Of a stretch of 64,000 nt of DNA, positions 23,298 through 32,618 are shown piece by piece. The notes beneath the pieces are model-generated. The model saw nothing but the letters and a program-made list of their open reading frames with translations. It did not search any database and had not been told where the DNA came from. Source of the DNA: Rhodobacter sp. Har01 (GTDB lineage Bacteria; Pseudomonadota; Alphaproteobacteria; Rhodobacterales; Rhodobacteraceae); NCBI RefSeq assembly GCF_020564565.1, contig NZ_JAJCTD010000005.1, positions 124,001 to 188,000 of the forward strand, read 5' to 3'. A program made the position numbers and the translations under genes. The stretch's first letter is position 1. Every line of letters begins with the position of its first letter.

Positions 23298-25232
23298 ATG
23301 CTGCATCTGCTTCGCCTCGTCCTTTTCCTTTGTCTTGCGTCCCCCGCTCTGGCCGAGGGGCTGGCGCGCAGCCCGACCCCTGCCTGGGTGGACGAGATCG
23401 CGCTGCCCGCCGACGACCCCGATCTGCGCGCGCAGGCGCTGGACGGGGTGCACTACATCCTGTCCGACTTCCAGGTCGCCTTCGTCGGCGAAGAACGCCA
23501 CAGCTACGCCCGCACAGTGATGCAGGTCACCGACCGCGCCGGGCTGGAACTGGCGGCGACGGTCAGCCTCGACTTCGACCCGGCCTTCGACCGGATGGCG
23601 CTGACCCGGCTGGTGGTGATCCGCGACGGGCGCGAGATCGACCTGCGCGACAGCGTGGCGGAAGAGATCCTGCGGCGCGAAGAGCGGCTGGACGAAGGCA
23701 TCATCGACGGCACGCTGACCGCCTACCTGCAGATCCCCGACCTGCGGGTGGGCGACATCGTCGACTACGCCTCGGTGCGCGAGATGAAGCCGCTGGTCGG
23801 GGCCGGGGAACGCTCGGTCTTCGCGACGATGGAATGGGATGTGCCGGTCGGTCTGACCCGCACGGTGGTGCTTTGGCCCAAGGCCTGGCCGATGACCCTG
23901 GGCCCGCTGCCTGACCGGGTGACCCATGCCCAAGGTCCCGGGCCGGGCGGCACCCTGCGCCACGAATGGCGGCGCGAGGGCCATGTGCCGCCCCGGCCCG
24001 AGGAAGCGGTGCCCGCGCTGGACGACCCCACTGCCTATCTGCGACTGACTGCCGATGCCGACTGGGGCGCGCTGTCGGCGGCGCTGACGCCGTATTACGC
24101 GGCCGACTACCCGCTGACTCCCGAATGGGATGCCAAGGTCGCCGTCCTCGCCGCCGCCAGCCCCGACCCCGAGACCCGCGCCATCGCCGCGCTGAGGCTG
24201 GTGCAGGACGAATTGCGCTACGTCTCGCTGTCGGTCGGGGCGGGCGGCATTCTTGCCAGGCTTCCCCAGGAGGTCATTCCCTCGGGCTTTGGCGACTGCA
24301 AGGACAAGGCGCTGCTGCTGGTGGTGATGCTGCGCAAGCTGGGGGTGCAGGCGCAGGTGGCGCTGACCGACATCGACAACGGCGCCGGGCTGCCGGCCGA
24401 GGTGCCGATGCTGGGCGCCTTCGACCATGCCATCGTGCGGATCGTGGTCGACGGCGAGGCGCATTGGGTGGACCCCACCGCCTCGCACCAGGGCGGCGGA
24501 TTTGCGACAATGGCCGTGCCGCCCTATGCCTGGGCTTTGCCGCTGGCCGGCGCCGGCCAGACCGGGCTTGAGCCGATCCCCGAAGTCGCCGAGACCGCCT
24601 GGTCGACCGATGTCACCGAAAGCTACCGGTTCACCGCCGGCGGAGTGTTCCTGACGGTCAGGTCGGTCTACCTGGGCGGGGCGGCCGATTCGCTGCGGCA
24701 GCGCTTTGCCACCTCGCCACGGCGGCAGATTTCTGACGACTACCTGGATTTCTACCTGGGCCGCTATGCCGGCCTGACGTTGCAGGACGACATCGTGATG
24801 CAGGATGACCGCGCGACGAACCGGCTGACCATGGAGGAACGCTACGTCCTGCCGCGTGCCGCGCTGAAGCGCGACGGGCTGGACCTGGATTTCCCCTTCG
24901 CGGCCGAGGATTTCGCCTCGAACCTGCCGGATCGGCTGATCGGCCCGCGGACCCTGCCGATGGACAGCGGCGGGCCAGCGGTGTTTCGTCATGTCGTCGA
25001 GGTGAAGGGGGCGGGGTTCGACTTCAATGTGCCCGACCCGGTGCGCCTGCGGAATGCGGCCTTTGCCTATGATTTCACCGGGCGGGCGCCGGTTCGCGGC
25101 GAAATGGTGCTGGCCTGGACCCACCGGCGGACTGGCGGCGTGGTGCCCGCTGCCGAAGTGGCGGCGGTCCTGCGCGATGCCGAGACGGTGCATGACACCA
25201 CCTGGTTCGGCTGGAACGTCCAGCCCGAATAG
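23298..25232 (+). CDS. DUF3857 and transglutaminase-like domain protein
   Basis: 644 aa with a signal peptide (LHLLRLVLFLCLASPALAEG). The DUF3857 domain spans about residues 50-215. A transglutaminase-like core follows, with Cys334 in GDCKDKALLL, His377 in FDHAIVRI and Asp392 in WVDPT as a plausible catalytic triad. The C-terminal third is a beta-rich region. The ATG at 23298 is chosen because the signal peptide begins there; the in-frame extension upstream is not hydrophobic. The substrate is unknown; periplasmic transglutaminase-fold proteins can be proteases or cross-linkers. It is divergent from the sigma factor gene and ends at a double terminator. Confidence 0.88.
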   Translation: MLHLLRLVLFLCLASPALAEGLARSPTPAWVDEIALPADDPDLRAQALDGVHYILSDFQVAFVGEERHSYARTVMQVTDRAGLELAATVSLDFDPAFDRMALTRLVVIRDGREIDLRDSVAEEILRREERLDEGIIDGTLTAYLQIPDLRVGDIVDYASVREMKPLVGAGERSVFATMEWDVPVGLTRTVVLWPKAWPMTLGPLPDRVTHAQGPGPGGTLRHEWRREGHVPPRPEEAVPALDDPTAYLRLTADADWGALSAALTPYYAADYPLTPEWDAKVAVLAAASPDPETRAIAALRLVQDELRYVSLSVGAGGILARLPQEVIPSGFGDCKDKALLLVVMLRKLGVQAQVALTDIDNGAGLPAEVPMLGAFDHAIVRIVVDGEAHWVDPTASHQGGGFATMAVPPYAWALPLAGAGQTGLEPIPEVAETAWSTDVTESYRFTAGGVFLTVRSVYLGGAADSLRQRFATSPRRQISDDYLDFYLGRYAGLTLQDDIVMQDDRATNRLTMEERYVLPRAALKRDGLDLDFPFAAEDFASNLPDRLIGPRTLPMDSGGPAVFRHVVEVKGAGFDFNVPDPVRLRNAAFAYDFTGRAPVRGEMVLAWTHRRTGGVVPAAEVAAVLRDAETVHDTTWFGWNVQPE

Positions 25233-25250
25233 GGCCGCCGACAGGCAAAG

Positions 25251-25323
25251 GCCCCCTTTCCGACATGGCGGAAAGGGGGCGGGCGGCCCGGTCGGGGAGA
25301 CCGGTTGAGCCCGGGCCGCCTTT
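25251..25323. terminator. Bidirectional terminator, two hairpins
   Basis: Hairpin 1 (25251-25280) has 12-bp arms gccccctttccg/cggaaagggggc with a 6-nt loop. Hairpin 2 (25282-25320) has 10-bp arms ggcggcccgg/ccgggccgcc and a short T run after it. They lie between two converging genes. Confidence 0.75.
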
Positions 25324-25338
25324 GGCTTGCGGGACGGC

Positions 25339-25833
25339 CTAGAAGATCAGGCCGTCATAGACCGCGAAAGCGCCGCCGGTTGTCCGCAGATTGCCTGCGG
25401 CGCCGGCGTCGCGGGCATAGCTGACCACCGCATTGTAGGTGCGCGGCCCGAACGAGCCGTCGATGCCGCCGGCATAGTAGCCGGCCTGGCGCAGGCTGCG
25501 CTGGATCGCCTTCCGTTCGGCCGCAGAATAGGTGTTGAAGGCGCGGGCGACCGGGGTCGCGTAGATCGAGGTGGTGGTGTAGGTCGGCGCCGGGTCGGCA
25601 TAGACCGGCGCCGGGGCGTAGGTCGGGGCCGGCGGAGCGGCGCGCGACTTGCGGCCCTGTTTCAGCATCTCTCCCACCACGACGGCGGTGACGACGCCGG
25701 CCACGAAGTTCTGTTCCCCTTCGCCCCAGGCACGGGCGGGAGCGGCGGGAATGGCGGCGACCGACAGCGCGGTCAGGGCGGCAAGGGCGGTGGTGCGGGC
25801 GGTGGTGCGAACAGTCTTGGCAGCGGTAAGCAT
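25339..25833 (-). CDS. Secreted peptidoglycan-binding domain protein
   Basis: 164 aa with a signal peptide-like N-terminus (TALAALTALSVAAIPAAPARA). The middle is proline- and tyrosine-rich (APTYAPAPVYADPAPTYTTT). The C-terminal region near residues 105-150 has the PG_binding_1 pattern ERKAIQRSLRQAGYYAGGID and SFGPRTYNAVVSY. No catalytic domain is attached, so it probably only binds the cell wall. It is a single gene ending at the bidirectional terminator. Confidence 0.82.
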   Translation of the reverse strand: MLTAAKTVRTTARTTALAALTALSVAAIPAAPARAWGEGEQNFVAGVVTAVVVGEMLKQGRKSRAAPPAPTYAPAPVYADPAPTYTTTSIYATPVARAFNTYSAAERKAIQRSLRQAGYYAGGIDGSFGPRTYNAVVSYARDAGAAGNLRTTGGAFAVYDGLIF

Positions 25834-26006
25834 CGGGTCGTCCTTTCTGGCTGGCCCCTCGAGCAGTGGGGCGATGAGGCCAATGTGGGACTGCGGCCGA
25901 TGCTAGGCAAAATCGCCCGGCTGATAGCGGGAAACAGCCTTCCGCTATCGGATAGCAACCGTGTTTTCAAAGCGTTGACGCAGGCTACTGGTGGCAGCGC
26001 TTCGCC

Positions 26007-26858
26007 TCAGGGCTTGGGCAGCGCGTCGAAGTCGGCGGCCGAGTGGCGTTCGCGCAGTTGCTCCCACGGCTCGCCCCAGGTCCGGTTGACCTTGCGGCCG
26101 CGCTGCACGGCGGGGCGGGCGTCGATCCGGCGCGCCCATTCCATGACATGGGCATAGCTTTCCACATCCAGGAACTCGGCCGCGCCATAGGCCCGGCCCA
26201 GCGCCACCGAGCCATACCAGGACCAGATCGCGATGTCGGCCAGCGAGTATTCGCCGCCGGCCATCCAGGCATGCTGTGCCAGATGGCGGTCCAGCACGTC
26301 CAGCTGGCGCTTGACCTCCATCGCATAGCGGTTGATCGCGTATTCGATCTTGACCGGGGCATAGGCGTAGAAATGGCCGAAGCCGCCGCCCAGGAAGGGC
26401 GCGCTGCCCATCTGCCAGAACAGCCAGCTGAACATCTCGGTCCGCGCGCTTGGCTCCTTCGGGATGAACGCGCCGCCGGACTTCTCGGCCAGATACAGCA
26501 TGATCGAGGCGCTTTCGAACACCCGTTGCGGCGGGCTGGCCGAATGGTCCATCAGTGCCGGGATCTTGGAGTTCGGGTTCACCGCCACGAAGCCCGATCC
26601 GAACTGGTCGCCCTTGCCGATGTCGATATGCCAAGCGTCATACTCGGCGGAGTGGCCTGCTTCCAACAATTCCTCCAGCAGGATCGTCACCTTGATGCCG
26701 TTTGGCGTGGCCAGCGAATAGAGTTGCAGCGGGTGCTTGCCCACGGGCAAGGGCGCCTCGTGCGTGGCGCCCGCGACAGGCCGGTTGATCGAGGCGAAGG
26801 TGCCGCCCGAGGGCTTGTTCCAGGTCCAGACCTTGGGCGGCACATAGTCTTCGGACAT
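26007..26858 (-). CDS. yghU: Glutathione-dependent disulfide-bond oxidoreductase YghU
   Basis: 283 aa. It belongs to the Nu-class glutathione transferases that reduce disulfides using glutathione, with long N-terminal extensions. The N-terminal domain shows LQLYSLATPNGIKVTILLEE, NPNSKIPALMD and FESASIMLYLAEK; the C-terminal helical domain has YSLADIAIWSWYG and GRKVNRTWGEPWEQL, all characteristic of YghU. It is downstream of gabD on the same strand, separated by a hairpin, so it may be expressed separately. Confidence 0.93.
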   Translation of the reverse strand: MSEDYVPPKVWTWNKPSGGTFASINRPVAGATHEAPLPVGKHPLQLYSLATPNGIKVTILLEELLEAGHSAEYDAWHIDIGKGDQFGSGFVAVNPNSKIPALMDHSASPPQRVFESASIMLYLAEKSGGAFIPKEPSARTEMFSWLFWQMGSAPFLGGGFGHFYAYAPVKIEYAINRYAMEVKRQLDVLDRHLAQHAWMAGGEYSLADIAIWSWYGSVALGRAYGAAEFLDVESYAHVMEWARRIDARPAVQRGRKVNRTWGEPWEQLRERHSAADFDALPKP

Positions 26859-26877
26859 GCGGCTCTCCTGACACGCG

Positions 26878-26904
26878 CAAGGGGGCGGACCGGCCGCCCC
26901 CTTG
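26878..26904 (-). terminator. Terminator-like hairpin between gabD and yghU
   Basis: An 11-bp stem caagggggcgg/ccgcccccttg with a 5-nt loop lies just past the gabD stop codon on the minus strand. There is no T run, so termination may be partial. Confidence 0.5.
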
Positions 26905-26921
26905 GATCGGGTGGCCGCCGG

Positions 26922-28400
26922 TCAGATCGACAGACAGATGTATTTCATTTCCAGGTAATCTTCCATCCCGTGCCGGCTGCCCTCGCGGCCCAGGCCCGAT
27001 TGCTTGACGCCGCCAAAGGGTGCGACCTCGGTGCTGATGATCCCGGTGTTGACGCCGACGATGCCGTATTCCAGCGCCTCCTGCACGCGGGTGATGCGGC
27101 CGATGTCGCGGGCGTAGAAATAGGAGGCCAGGCCGAAGATCGTGGCATTGGCCTTCTCGATCACCTCTTCCTCGGTGTCGAACTTGAACAGCGGCGCCAC
27201 CGGGCCGAAGGTTTCCTCGTTGGTCACGACCATCTGGTCGGTCACCCCGGTCAGGATGGTGGGCTGGAAGAAGTTGCCGCCCAACTCGTGCCGCTCGCCG
27301 CCCAGGATCACCTGCGCGCCCTTGGCGGTGGCGTCGGCGATGTGTTCCTGCACCTTCTCGACCGCGGCCATGTTGACCAGCGGGCCGAACTGCACCTCGC
27401 CGGCCAACCCGTCGCCCACCTTGGCCTTGGCCACCGCCTCGCGCAGCTTGGCGGCGAAGGCGTCATAGACCCCGGCCTGCACGTAGATGCGGTTGGCGCA
27501 GACGCAGGTCTGGCCGTTGTTGCGGAACTTCGACGCCATCGCGCCCGCCACCGCGGCATCAAGATCGGCGTCGTCGAACACGATGAAGGGCGCGTTGCCG
27601 CCCAGCTCCATGGAGCATTTCATCACCTGCTCGGCCGCCTGCCGCAGCAGGATGCGGCCGACCTCGGTCGAGCCCGTGAAGGTCAGCTTGCGGACGATCG
27701 GGTTCTCGCAGAACTCTTTCCCGATGTCGGAGGATTTCTTCGAGGTGATGATCGACAGGATGCCCTTCGGCAGCCCCGCGCGTTCGCCCAGCACGGCCAG
27801 CGCAAGCGCCGAAAGCGGCGTCTCGGCGGCGGGGCGGGCGACGAAGGCGCAGCCCACCGCCAGCGCCGGGCCGCATTTGCGGGTGATCATCGCGTTGGGA
27901 AAGTTCCACGGCGTGATCGAGGCGACCACGCCGATCGGCTGCTTCAGCACCATCAGCCGCTTGTCGCGCTGGTGGCCGGGGATGGTTTCGCCATAGACCC
28001 GCTTGGCCTCCTCGGCGAACCATTCGATGAAGCTGGCGCCATAGGCTATCTCGCCCTTGGCCTCGGCCATCGGCTTGCCCATCTCGGCGCAGAGGATGAC
28101 GCCCAGGTCATCCTGGTTGGCCATCATCAGGTCGAACCACTTGCGCAGGATGATCGCGCGTTCCTTGGCGGTGCGCGCTGCCCATTCCTTCTGCGCGTCC
28201 TTTGCCGCCGCAATGGCGCGGGCGGTCTCGGCGCGGCTCAGGTTCGGCACCGTGGCGATCACGTCGCCGCGGGCAGGGTTCACCACCGGAAAGGTCGAGC
28301 CGTCGTCGGCGTCGATCCATTCGCCGGCCACATAGGCCTGGGTAGCCAGAAGCGACGGGTCCTTCAGAAGGTCGCGCAGGTTGGTGACGGAATCCAGCAT
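26922..28400 (-). CDS. gabD: NAD(P)-dependent succinate-semialdehyde dehydrogenase
   Basis: 492 aa, standard aldehyde dehydrogenase length. The catalytic glutamate lies in MELGGNAPFIVFDDADLD (near residue 265) and the catalytic cysteine in NNGQTCVCANRIY (near 298); the cofactor-binding segment GVVASITPWNFPNAMITRK is upstream. The motif set matches GabD, which converts succinate semialdehyde to succinate in GABA catabolism. It starts with LDSVTNLRDLLKDPSLLATQ, common in this subfamily. Related semialdehyde dehydrogenases cannot be excluded by sequence alone. Confidence 0.94.
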   Translation of the reverse strand: MLDSVTNLRDLLKDPSLLATQAYVAGEWIDADDGSTFPVVNPARGDVIATVPNLSRAETARAIAAAKDAQKEWAARTAKERAIILRKWFDLMMANQDDLGVILCAEMGKPMAEAKGEIAYGASFIEWFAEEAKRVYGETIPGHQRDKRLMVLKQPIGVVASITPWNFPNAMITRKCGPALAVGCAFVARPAAETPLSALALAVLGERAGLPKGILSIITSKKSSDIGKEFCENPIVRKLTFTGSTEVGRILLRQAAEQVMKCSMELGGNAPFIVFDDADLDAAVAGAMASKFRNNGQTCVCANRIYVQAGVYDAFAAKLREAVAKAKVGDGLAGEVQFGPLVNMAAVEKVQEHIADATAKGAQVILGGERHELGGNFFQPTILTGVTDQMVVTNEETFGPVAPLFKFDTEEEVIEKANATIFGLASYFYARDIGRITRVQEALEYGIVGVNTGIISTEVAPFGGVKQSGLGREGSRHGMEDYLEMKYICLSI

Positions 28401-28528
28401 CGGGGCCTCGCGGTCATAAAACAGGGATCGCAGACACGTCGCATGTCCGCCCCCCGCTTGTCCAGTTCGGGGCCGGCGTTAGGTCCAGTCCTCACGCAAA
28501 CTTGGGGCCGGCTGGCCGGATGGCGCCA

Positions 28529-29101
28529 TCACTGGCCGTAGGCAGCCAAGGCGGCATGGTCGATCTGCGCCAGCACCGGCTCCATCACCGCCACCGGCGC
28601 GCCGGTGGCCTGCACCATCAGCCGCTCGCCGACGATGGTGAACAGGCTGTCTTCGGCCTGGGTCAGGTACTCGGCCCCGCCGATGGTCTTCTTGCCGCCC
28701 ATCATGGTGACCAGCATCTCGTTGTTGTACATCTCCTGCATCGACAGGAACATCGGGTTGTCGGCAAAGATCGTGATGGTGAAGTACTGCTCGTCCGGCC
28801 CCGAATAGGTGGCCTCGATCCCCGATCCGCCGCCGATCACCACCATGGTGGCGGTCATGTCGGTGTTCTCGCTGCGGGTCCAGCCATCGGGCGCGGGTGG
28901 CAGAAGGGCCAGCAGTGCCGCCGATTGCAGTGCCGACAGCGCGCTGTTGGCCTCGGCGATGCGCCGGGCGGTCTCAGTCAGCTTGCCATTGGCATAGGCC
29001 GCGGTTGCGGCGTCCAGTGCGTCCGACACGGCATCGGCGCGGGCGGGCGGCGAGGCGAAGGCCACGGCGAAGGCGGCGGCAAGAACGGCGACACGGCGCA
29101 T
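28529..29101 (-). CDS. Hypothetical secreted protein
   Basis: 190 aa; I do not recognise the family. A signal peptide (RVAVLAAAFAVAFASPPARA) is followed by a helical region (to about residue 65), a tryptophan-containing PPAPDGWTRSE segment and a mixed region ending in AALAAYGQ. The mature protein is probably periplasmic. It is the last of a minus-strand group of envelope genes; a double hairpin at 29183-29232 separates it from the coiled-coil gene upstream. Confidence 0.7.
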   Translation of the reverse strand: MRRVAVLAAAFAVAFASPPARADAVSDALDAATAAYANGKLTETARRIAEANSALSALQSAALLALLPPAPDGWTRSENTDMTATMVVIGGGSGIEATYSGPDEQYFTITIFADNPMFLSMQEMYNNEMLVTMMGGKKTIGGAEYLTQAEDSLFTIVGERLMVQATGAPVAVMEPVLAQIDHAALAAYGQ

Positions 29102-29182
29102 GACCGGAACTCCCTCGGCTGATGCGGCGGAGGCTACGCCCGCACCCCGCCGGCTGCCAACAGCCCCAGTGTCGCAAGCAAC

Positions 29183-29232
29183 CGGAATTCGAAGTCGAAT
29201 TCCGTGGCCGATTTCCGGCTCCGGAAATCGGC
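29183..29232. repeat. Double-hairpin intergenic element, copy 2
   Basis: Two adjacent inverted repeats, with arms cggaattcga/tcgaattccg (29183-29204) and gccgatttccgg/ccggaaatcggc (29207-29232), each around 2 nt. It matches the reverse complement of the element at 13432-13479 and lies between two minus-strand genes. Confidence 0.7.
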
Positions 29233-29258
29233 TCCGCGACCGGCCGCAGGCGTTTTCG

Positions 29259-29591
29259 TCAGCCGTTCGCGTGCATCCGCTCGATATAGGCGCGCATTTC
29301 CTCGGCTTCCTGGCGGGCGTCGCGCAGGCCCTCCATCGCGGCGCGCAACTCGGCCTCGGTCTGGGAGATCTGGTTCATCAGCTCGGCCTCGCGCTGTTCC
29401 AGATAGATCACCGCCTGGTCGCGCACTTCCTCGGCTTCGTGCAGCGATTGCGCCAGGCGGTCCATCTCGGCCAGGTCGGTGCCGGCCGACTGGCGCGAGA
29501 AGCGGTGCAGGATCCAGTGCGCAAACCACCCCATCGCAAAGGACAGCAGAAGCGTGATGGCGGTGGCAATGACGAATTCGGTGCGGTTCAT
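29259..29591 (-). CDS. Small membrane-anchored coiled-coil protein
   Basis: 110 aa; the family is not recognised. The N-terminus is one membrane segment (FVIATAITLLLSFAMGWFAH) and the rest is a predicted coiled coil (AEMDRLAQSLHEAEEVRDQA through RQEAEEMRAYIERMHANG), rich in Glu, Ala and Arg. It lies 15 bp after the OmpA-family gene on the same strand, so the two may be co-transcribed and could act in the same envelope structure. That link is inferred from position only. Confidence 0.78.
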   Translation of the reverse strand: MNRTEFVIATAITLLLSFAMGWFAHWILHRFSRQSAGTDLAEMDRLAQSLHEAEEVRDQAVIYLEQREAELMNQISQTEAELRAAMEGLRDARQEAEEMRAYIERMHANG

Positions 29592-29606
29592 GGGGGTTCC
29601 TTGGCC

Positions 29607-31577
29607 TCAATCCTCTCGCGCGGGGCGCGGTTTCGGGCGCATGGTCTTTTCCGAAGGGGCGACCGAGGGGCTGTCGTCGGTCGAGAAATCCGGCGCGGCG
29701 GCGGATTCGACGGCCGCTTCGACGGCCGCCGCGACCGCACCGCCGGGCTGCTTCAGCACGAACTCGATGCGCCGGTTGGCCTCGCGGCCGGCTTCGGTTT
29801 CGTTGTCGGCGATCGGCAGGGCCTCGCCATAGCCCACCGCCGTCATGCCCGAAACATCGACGCGGCGGCCCTGCAACGCGATCAGCACCGCCTCGGCCCG
29901 GGCCTGGCTGAGCGCCTGATTGCCGCCTTCGGAGCCTTGCGAATCGGTGTGGCCGGCAATCTCCATCCACAGTCCGGGGCAATCCTGCAGGATCTTGGCC
30001 AGGGCGTCGATCACCGGCCCGGCTTCCGATGCGATCTCGGCCGAACCGGGGGTGAAGGTGATCTTCTGGCTGGCCATCACCGTGCGCAGATTGGCCTCAC
30101 ATTCCTCGGGCGTGGGCAGCGCGGCCAGCGGGTCCAGCTCTTCGTCGTAGCGGACGTCGACGCGGAAGGTCTGGCCCTGGCCCAGCCGCGAGGACAGGAT
30201 CTGAGTGATCTTCGCCCGCGCCTCCTGCGATCCGGTGACGCCCTTCACCTCGACCAGATCGGACCGCACCAGCAGGCTGCCGTCGTGCAACTGGCCCAGC
30301 GCTTCCAGCCCCGCCAGCACCCGCACCGGCCAGCCGTCCGGCAGGTTCTGGTCCAGCAGCGTGGCGACATAGACCAGGTCGGCGCCGAACTGCGCCCGCG
30401 CAAAGGCATCCACCGCGGCCTGTTGGGTCTCGTCCACCAGCCGGCCGCGCAGCTCGACCTTGCCTTCTGCCGACAGCGTGGCGGTGAATTCGGCCGGGCC
30501 TTGCGCCGCGGTCTCGGCCCTGGGCGGCGTGGCGTCCAGAGAGAACACGTCGGGCAGTGAGGCGCGCAGCTCTCCGACCACCCGGTCGAATTCGGCCTGG
30601 GTCACGCCATCGCCGGCAACCAGCGTGATGTCGGTGTCGGAAAAGGTCAGCGTCCCGGCGTTCAGCGCGGCGACGGCGCGGATGCCGGCCGCGGCGGCCT
30701 CGCCCCAGCGCGGCGAGGGCACGCCCATGCCGATGGTGCAGGCGACGTCTTCGGTCATGCCTGCCTCGCGCGCGGCGGCCAGGATCTGCCCCTGGGCCCG
30801 TGCGGTATCGGCCGAACAGGCGTCGAAGCGGGCGCCGGTCGCGTCCTTGATGAAGCGCAGGGTGAACGGCGTGATCACCGGCCGCGGCGCCGAGATGTCG
30901 GCCACCAGCTTCACCCCCTCGGGCACGCTGGCCATGAGGTCGGCCTCGAACTGCCGCTTTTCCTCGGCGCTGTCGGCGATCGCCGTCACTTCGACCCGGT
31001 CTGCCATCACCGAGATCTTCGAGCGTTCCAACATCTTCAATGCCTCAAGCCCGAAGCGCAGCGCGGCATCCCAGGTCTCGGGCGGGGCATATTCGGCCGC
31101 CTGCAGCATGTTCGCCGGCTCGACCCCGGGCGTCAGTGCGGCGGCGGCTTGCGCCAGGTCTGCGGCCGTCAACCCGCCGATTTGCGTGGTCTTGGGGATC
31201 AGGCCGATCAGCTGGATGCCGTCGTCATTGCGCAGCATCTCGACCGAGAACCGCGGCGGGGCCAGCGCGCTGGCCGGTGCCACGTCCAGCCCGTCGCGAA
31301 TGCGCGAGCTGTCGACCACGCTGCCGACCAGGTTCAGCACCGTGAACCGTGCCGCCTCGGTGGGCGCGGTGCCGGTCAAGAACACCTGCAGCCCGTCGCT
31401 TTCCACGCCGACCCAATCCATGCCGGCCGCGGCCAGCCGCTCCGAGACCACGCTTTCAGATCGGCTTTCGATCACCAGCGCGGCGCCAAGGGCGATCAGC
31501 AGCATGACCAGGCCGGCCGCGGCAAAGCTCAGCGCGGCAAGGACCGTCGGGGACAGAAGGAGCAGGCGCTTGGGCAC
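29607..31577 (-). CDS. OmpA family protein with long N-terminal region
   Basis: 656 aa. A single membrane segment (residues 10-35) is followed by repeated alpha/beta units resembling BON-like modules, including VTAIADSAEEKRQFEADLMA and ATLSAEGKVELRGRLVDE, and a C-terminal OmpA domain from about residue 510. The peptidoglycan-binding signature IAGHTDSQGSEGGNQALSQA and the end REANRRIEFVL are intact. It is anchored in the inner membrane, so it probably bridges to the cell wall. It begins 58 bp after ubiA on the same strand and is followed by the small coiled-coil protein. Confidence 0.88.
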   Translation of the reverse strand: MPKRLLLLSPTVLAALSFAAAGLVMLLIALGAALVIESRSESVVSERLAAAGMDWVGVESDGLQVFLTGTAPTEAARFTVLNLVGSVVDSSRIRDGLDVAPASALAPPRFSVEMLRNDDGIQLIGLIPKTTQIGGLTAADLAQAAAALTPGVEPANMLQAAEYAPPETWDAALRFGLEALKMLERSKISVMADRVEVTAIADSAEEKRQFEADLMASVPEGVKLVADISAPRPVITPFTLRFIKDATGARFDACSADTARAQGQILAAAREAGMTEDVACTIGMGVPSPRWGEAAAAGIRAVAALNAGTLTFSDTDITLVAGDGVTQAEFDRVVGELRASLPDVFSLDATPPRAETAAQGPAEFTATLSAEGKVELRGRLVDETQQAAVDAFARAQFGADLVYVATLLDQNLPDGWPVRVLAGLEALGQLHDGSLLVRSDLVEVKGVTGSQEARAKITQILSSRLGQGQTFRVDVRYDEELDPLAALPTPEECEANLRTVMASQKITFTPGSAEIASEAGPVIDALAKILQDCPGLWMEIAGHTDSQGSEGGNQALSQARAEAVLIALQGRRVDVSGMTAVGYGEALPIADNETEAGREANRRIEFVLKQPGGAVAAAVEAAVESAAAPDFSTDDSPSVAPSEKTMRPKPRPARED

Positions 31578-31635
31578 GGGATCAGGCTCGTTGCGGCGAC
31601 CCCCGCTTCGTAGGGGTTTGTCGCGGCGGGTTCAA

Positions 31636-32607
31636 TCAGACCAGCGCGGCAACGGCAAGAAACGGCACAGGGATCAGCCCGGCGTCGCGGTTGGCGCGAA
31701 AGGCGACAATGCAACTGGCCGGGTCGTCCAGGTCCAGCCCGCGCATCTGCCAGGCCATGTGCAGCCCGAACCCCCAGACCCCGGCCAAACCCAGAAGCAT
31801 CGGCCAGACGCCGCGCGCGGCGGGAATCGCCACGATCACCGCCGCGGCCATCAACAGCACGGCCAGCGCCAGGAACCCGGCCAGCCAGGCGCCGCTGCGT
31901 TTCCCGAACAGCCGCGCGGTGGACTTCACGCCGATCAGCGCGTCGTCCTCCTTGTCCTGATGGGCGTAGATGGTGTCGTAATACAGCGTCCAGGCGATGC
32001 CGCTGGCATACAGCAGCACGGCGGCGACAGGCACGGTCCCGGAATGCGCCGCCCAGAGCAGCACCGCGCCCCAGTTGAACGCCAGGCCCAGGAACACCTG
32101 CGGCCACCAGGTGAATCGCTTGGCGAACGGATAGACCGCAACCAGCGCCAGCGAGGCCACGCCAAGGCCAACCGCCAGCCAGTTGTAGCTGAACAGGATC
32201 AGCGCCGCAGCCAGCGCCTGCGCCACCATCCAGGCCAGCGCCTGCGACACGCTGACCTGCCCCGACGGGATGGGGCGGCTTTTCGTGCGTGCCACCGCGG
32301 CGTCAAAGTCGCGGTCGGTGATGTCGTTCCAGGTGCAGCCGGCGCCCCGCATCAGGAAGGCTCCGGCGCCGCAGGACAGCACCAGCCACAGGTCCAAAAG
32401 CCTGAATCCATCAATATTTGCGGCCAGAACCACGGCCCAGAGGCAGGGGATGTACAACAGCCAGGTGCCGATCGGCCGATCAGCCCGCGACAGCCGCAGA
32501 TAGGGCCGCGTCGGGGCGGGGGCCCAGCTGTCCACCCAGTTGCCGCGCGGGGCGTCGGCCACGGCATCCAGGGGCGCGGCCTCTGGTGTTCGGGGCGGTT
32601 CAAACAT
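31636..32607 (-). CDS. ubiA: 4-hydroxybenzoate polyprenyltransferase
   Basis: 323 aa integral membrane prenyltransferase that attaches the polyprenyl tail to 4-hydroxybenzoate in ubiquinone synthesis. The first aspartate-rich motif is NDITDRDFD (residues 94-102) with RTKSRPIPSGQVS just after, and the second is YAHQDKEDDALIGVKSTA. Several hydrophobic segments follow. The N-terminus is about 35 residues longer than in short homologues. Its start lies 11 bp from that of rsmE on the other strand. Confidence 0.95.
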   Translation of the reverse strand: MFEPPRTPEAAPLDAVADAPRGNWVDSWAPAPTRPYLRLSRADRPIGTWLLYIPCLWAVVLAANIDGFRLLDLWLVLSCGAGAFLMRGAGCTWNDITDRDFDAAVARTKSRPIPSGQVSVSQALAWMVAQALAAALILFSYNWLAVGLGVASLALVAVYPFAKRFTWWPQVFLGLAFNWGAVLLWAAHSGTVPVAAVLLYASGIAWTLYYDTIYAHQDKEDDALIGVKSTARLFGKRSGAWLAGFLALAVLLMAAAVIVAIPAARGVWPMLLGLAGVWGFGLHMAWQMRGLDLDDPASCIVAFRANRDAGLIPVPFLAVAALV

Positions 32608-32618
32608 AGGTTCGCCTC

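Noticed and set aside
26043..28541. 832-codon plus-strand frame over yghU and gabD
   Set aside because: Antisense shadow; yghU and gabD have full family motifs.
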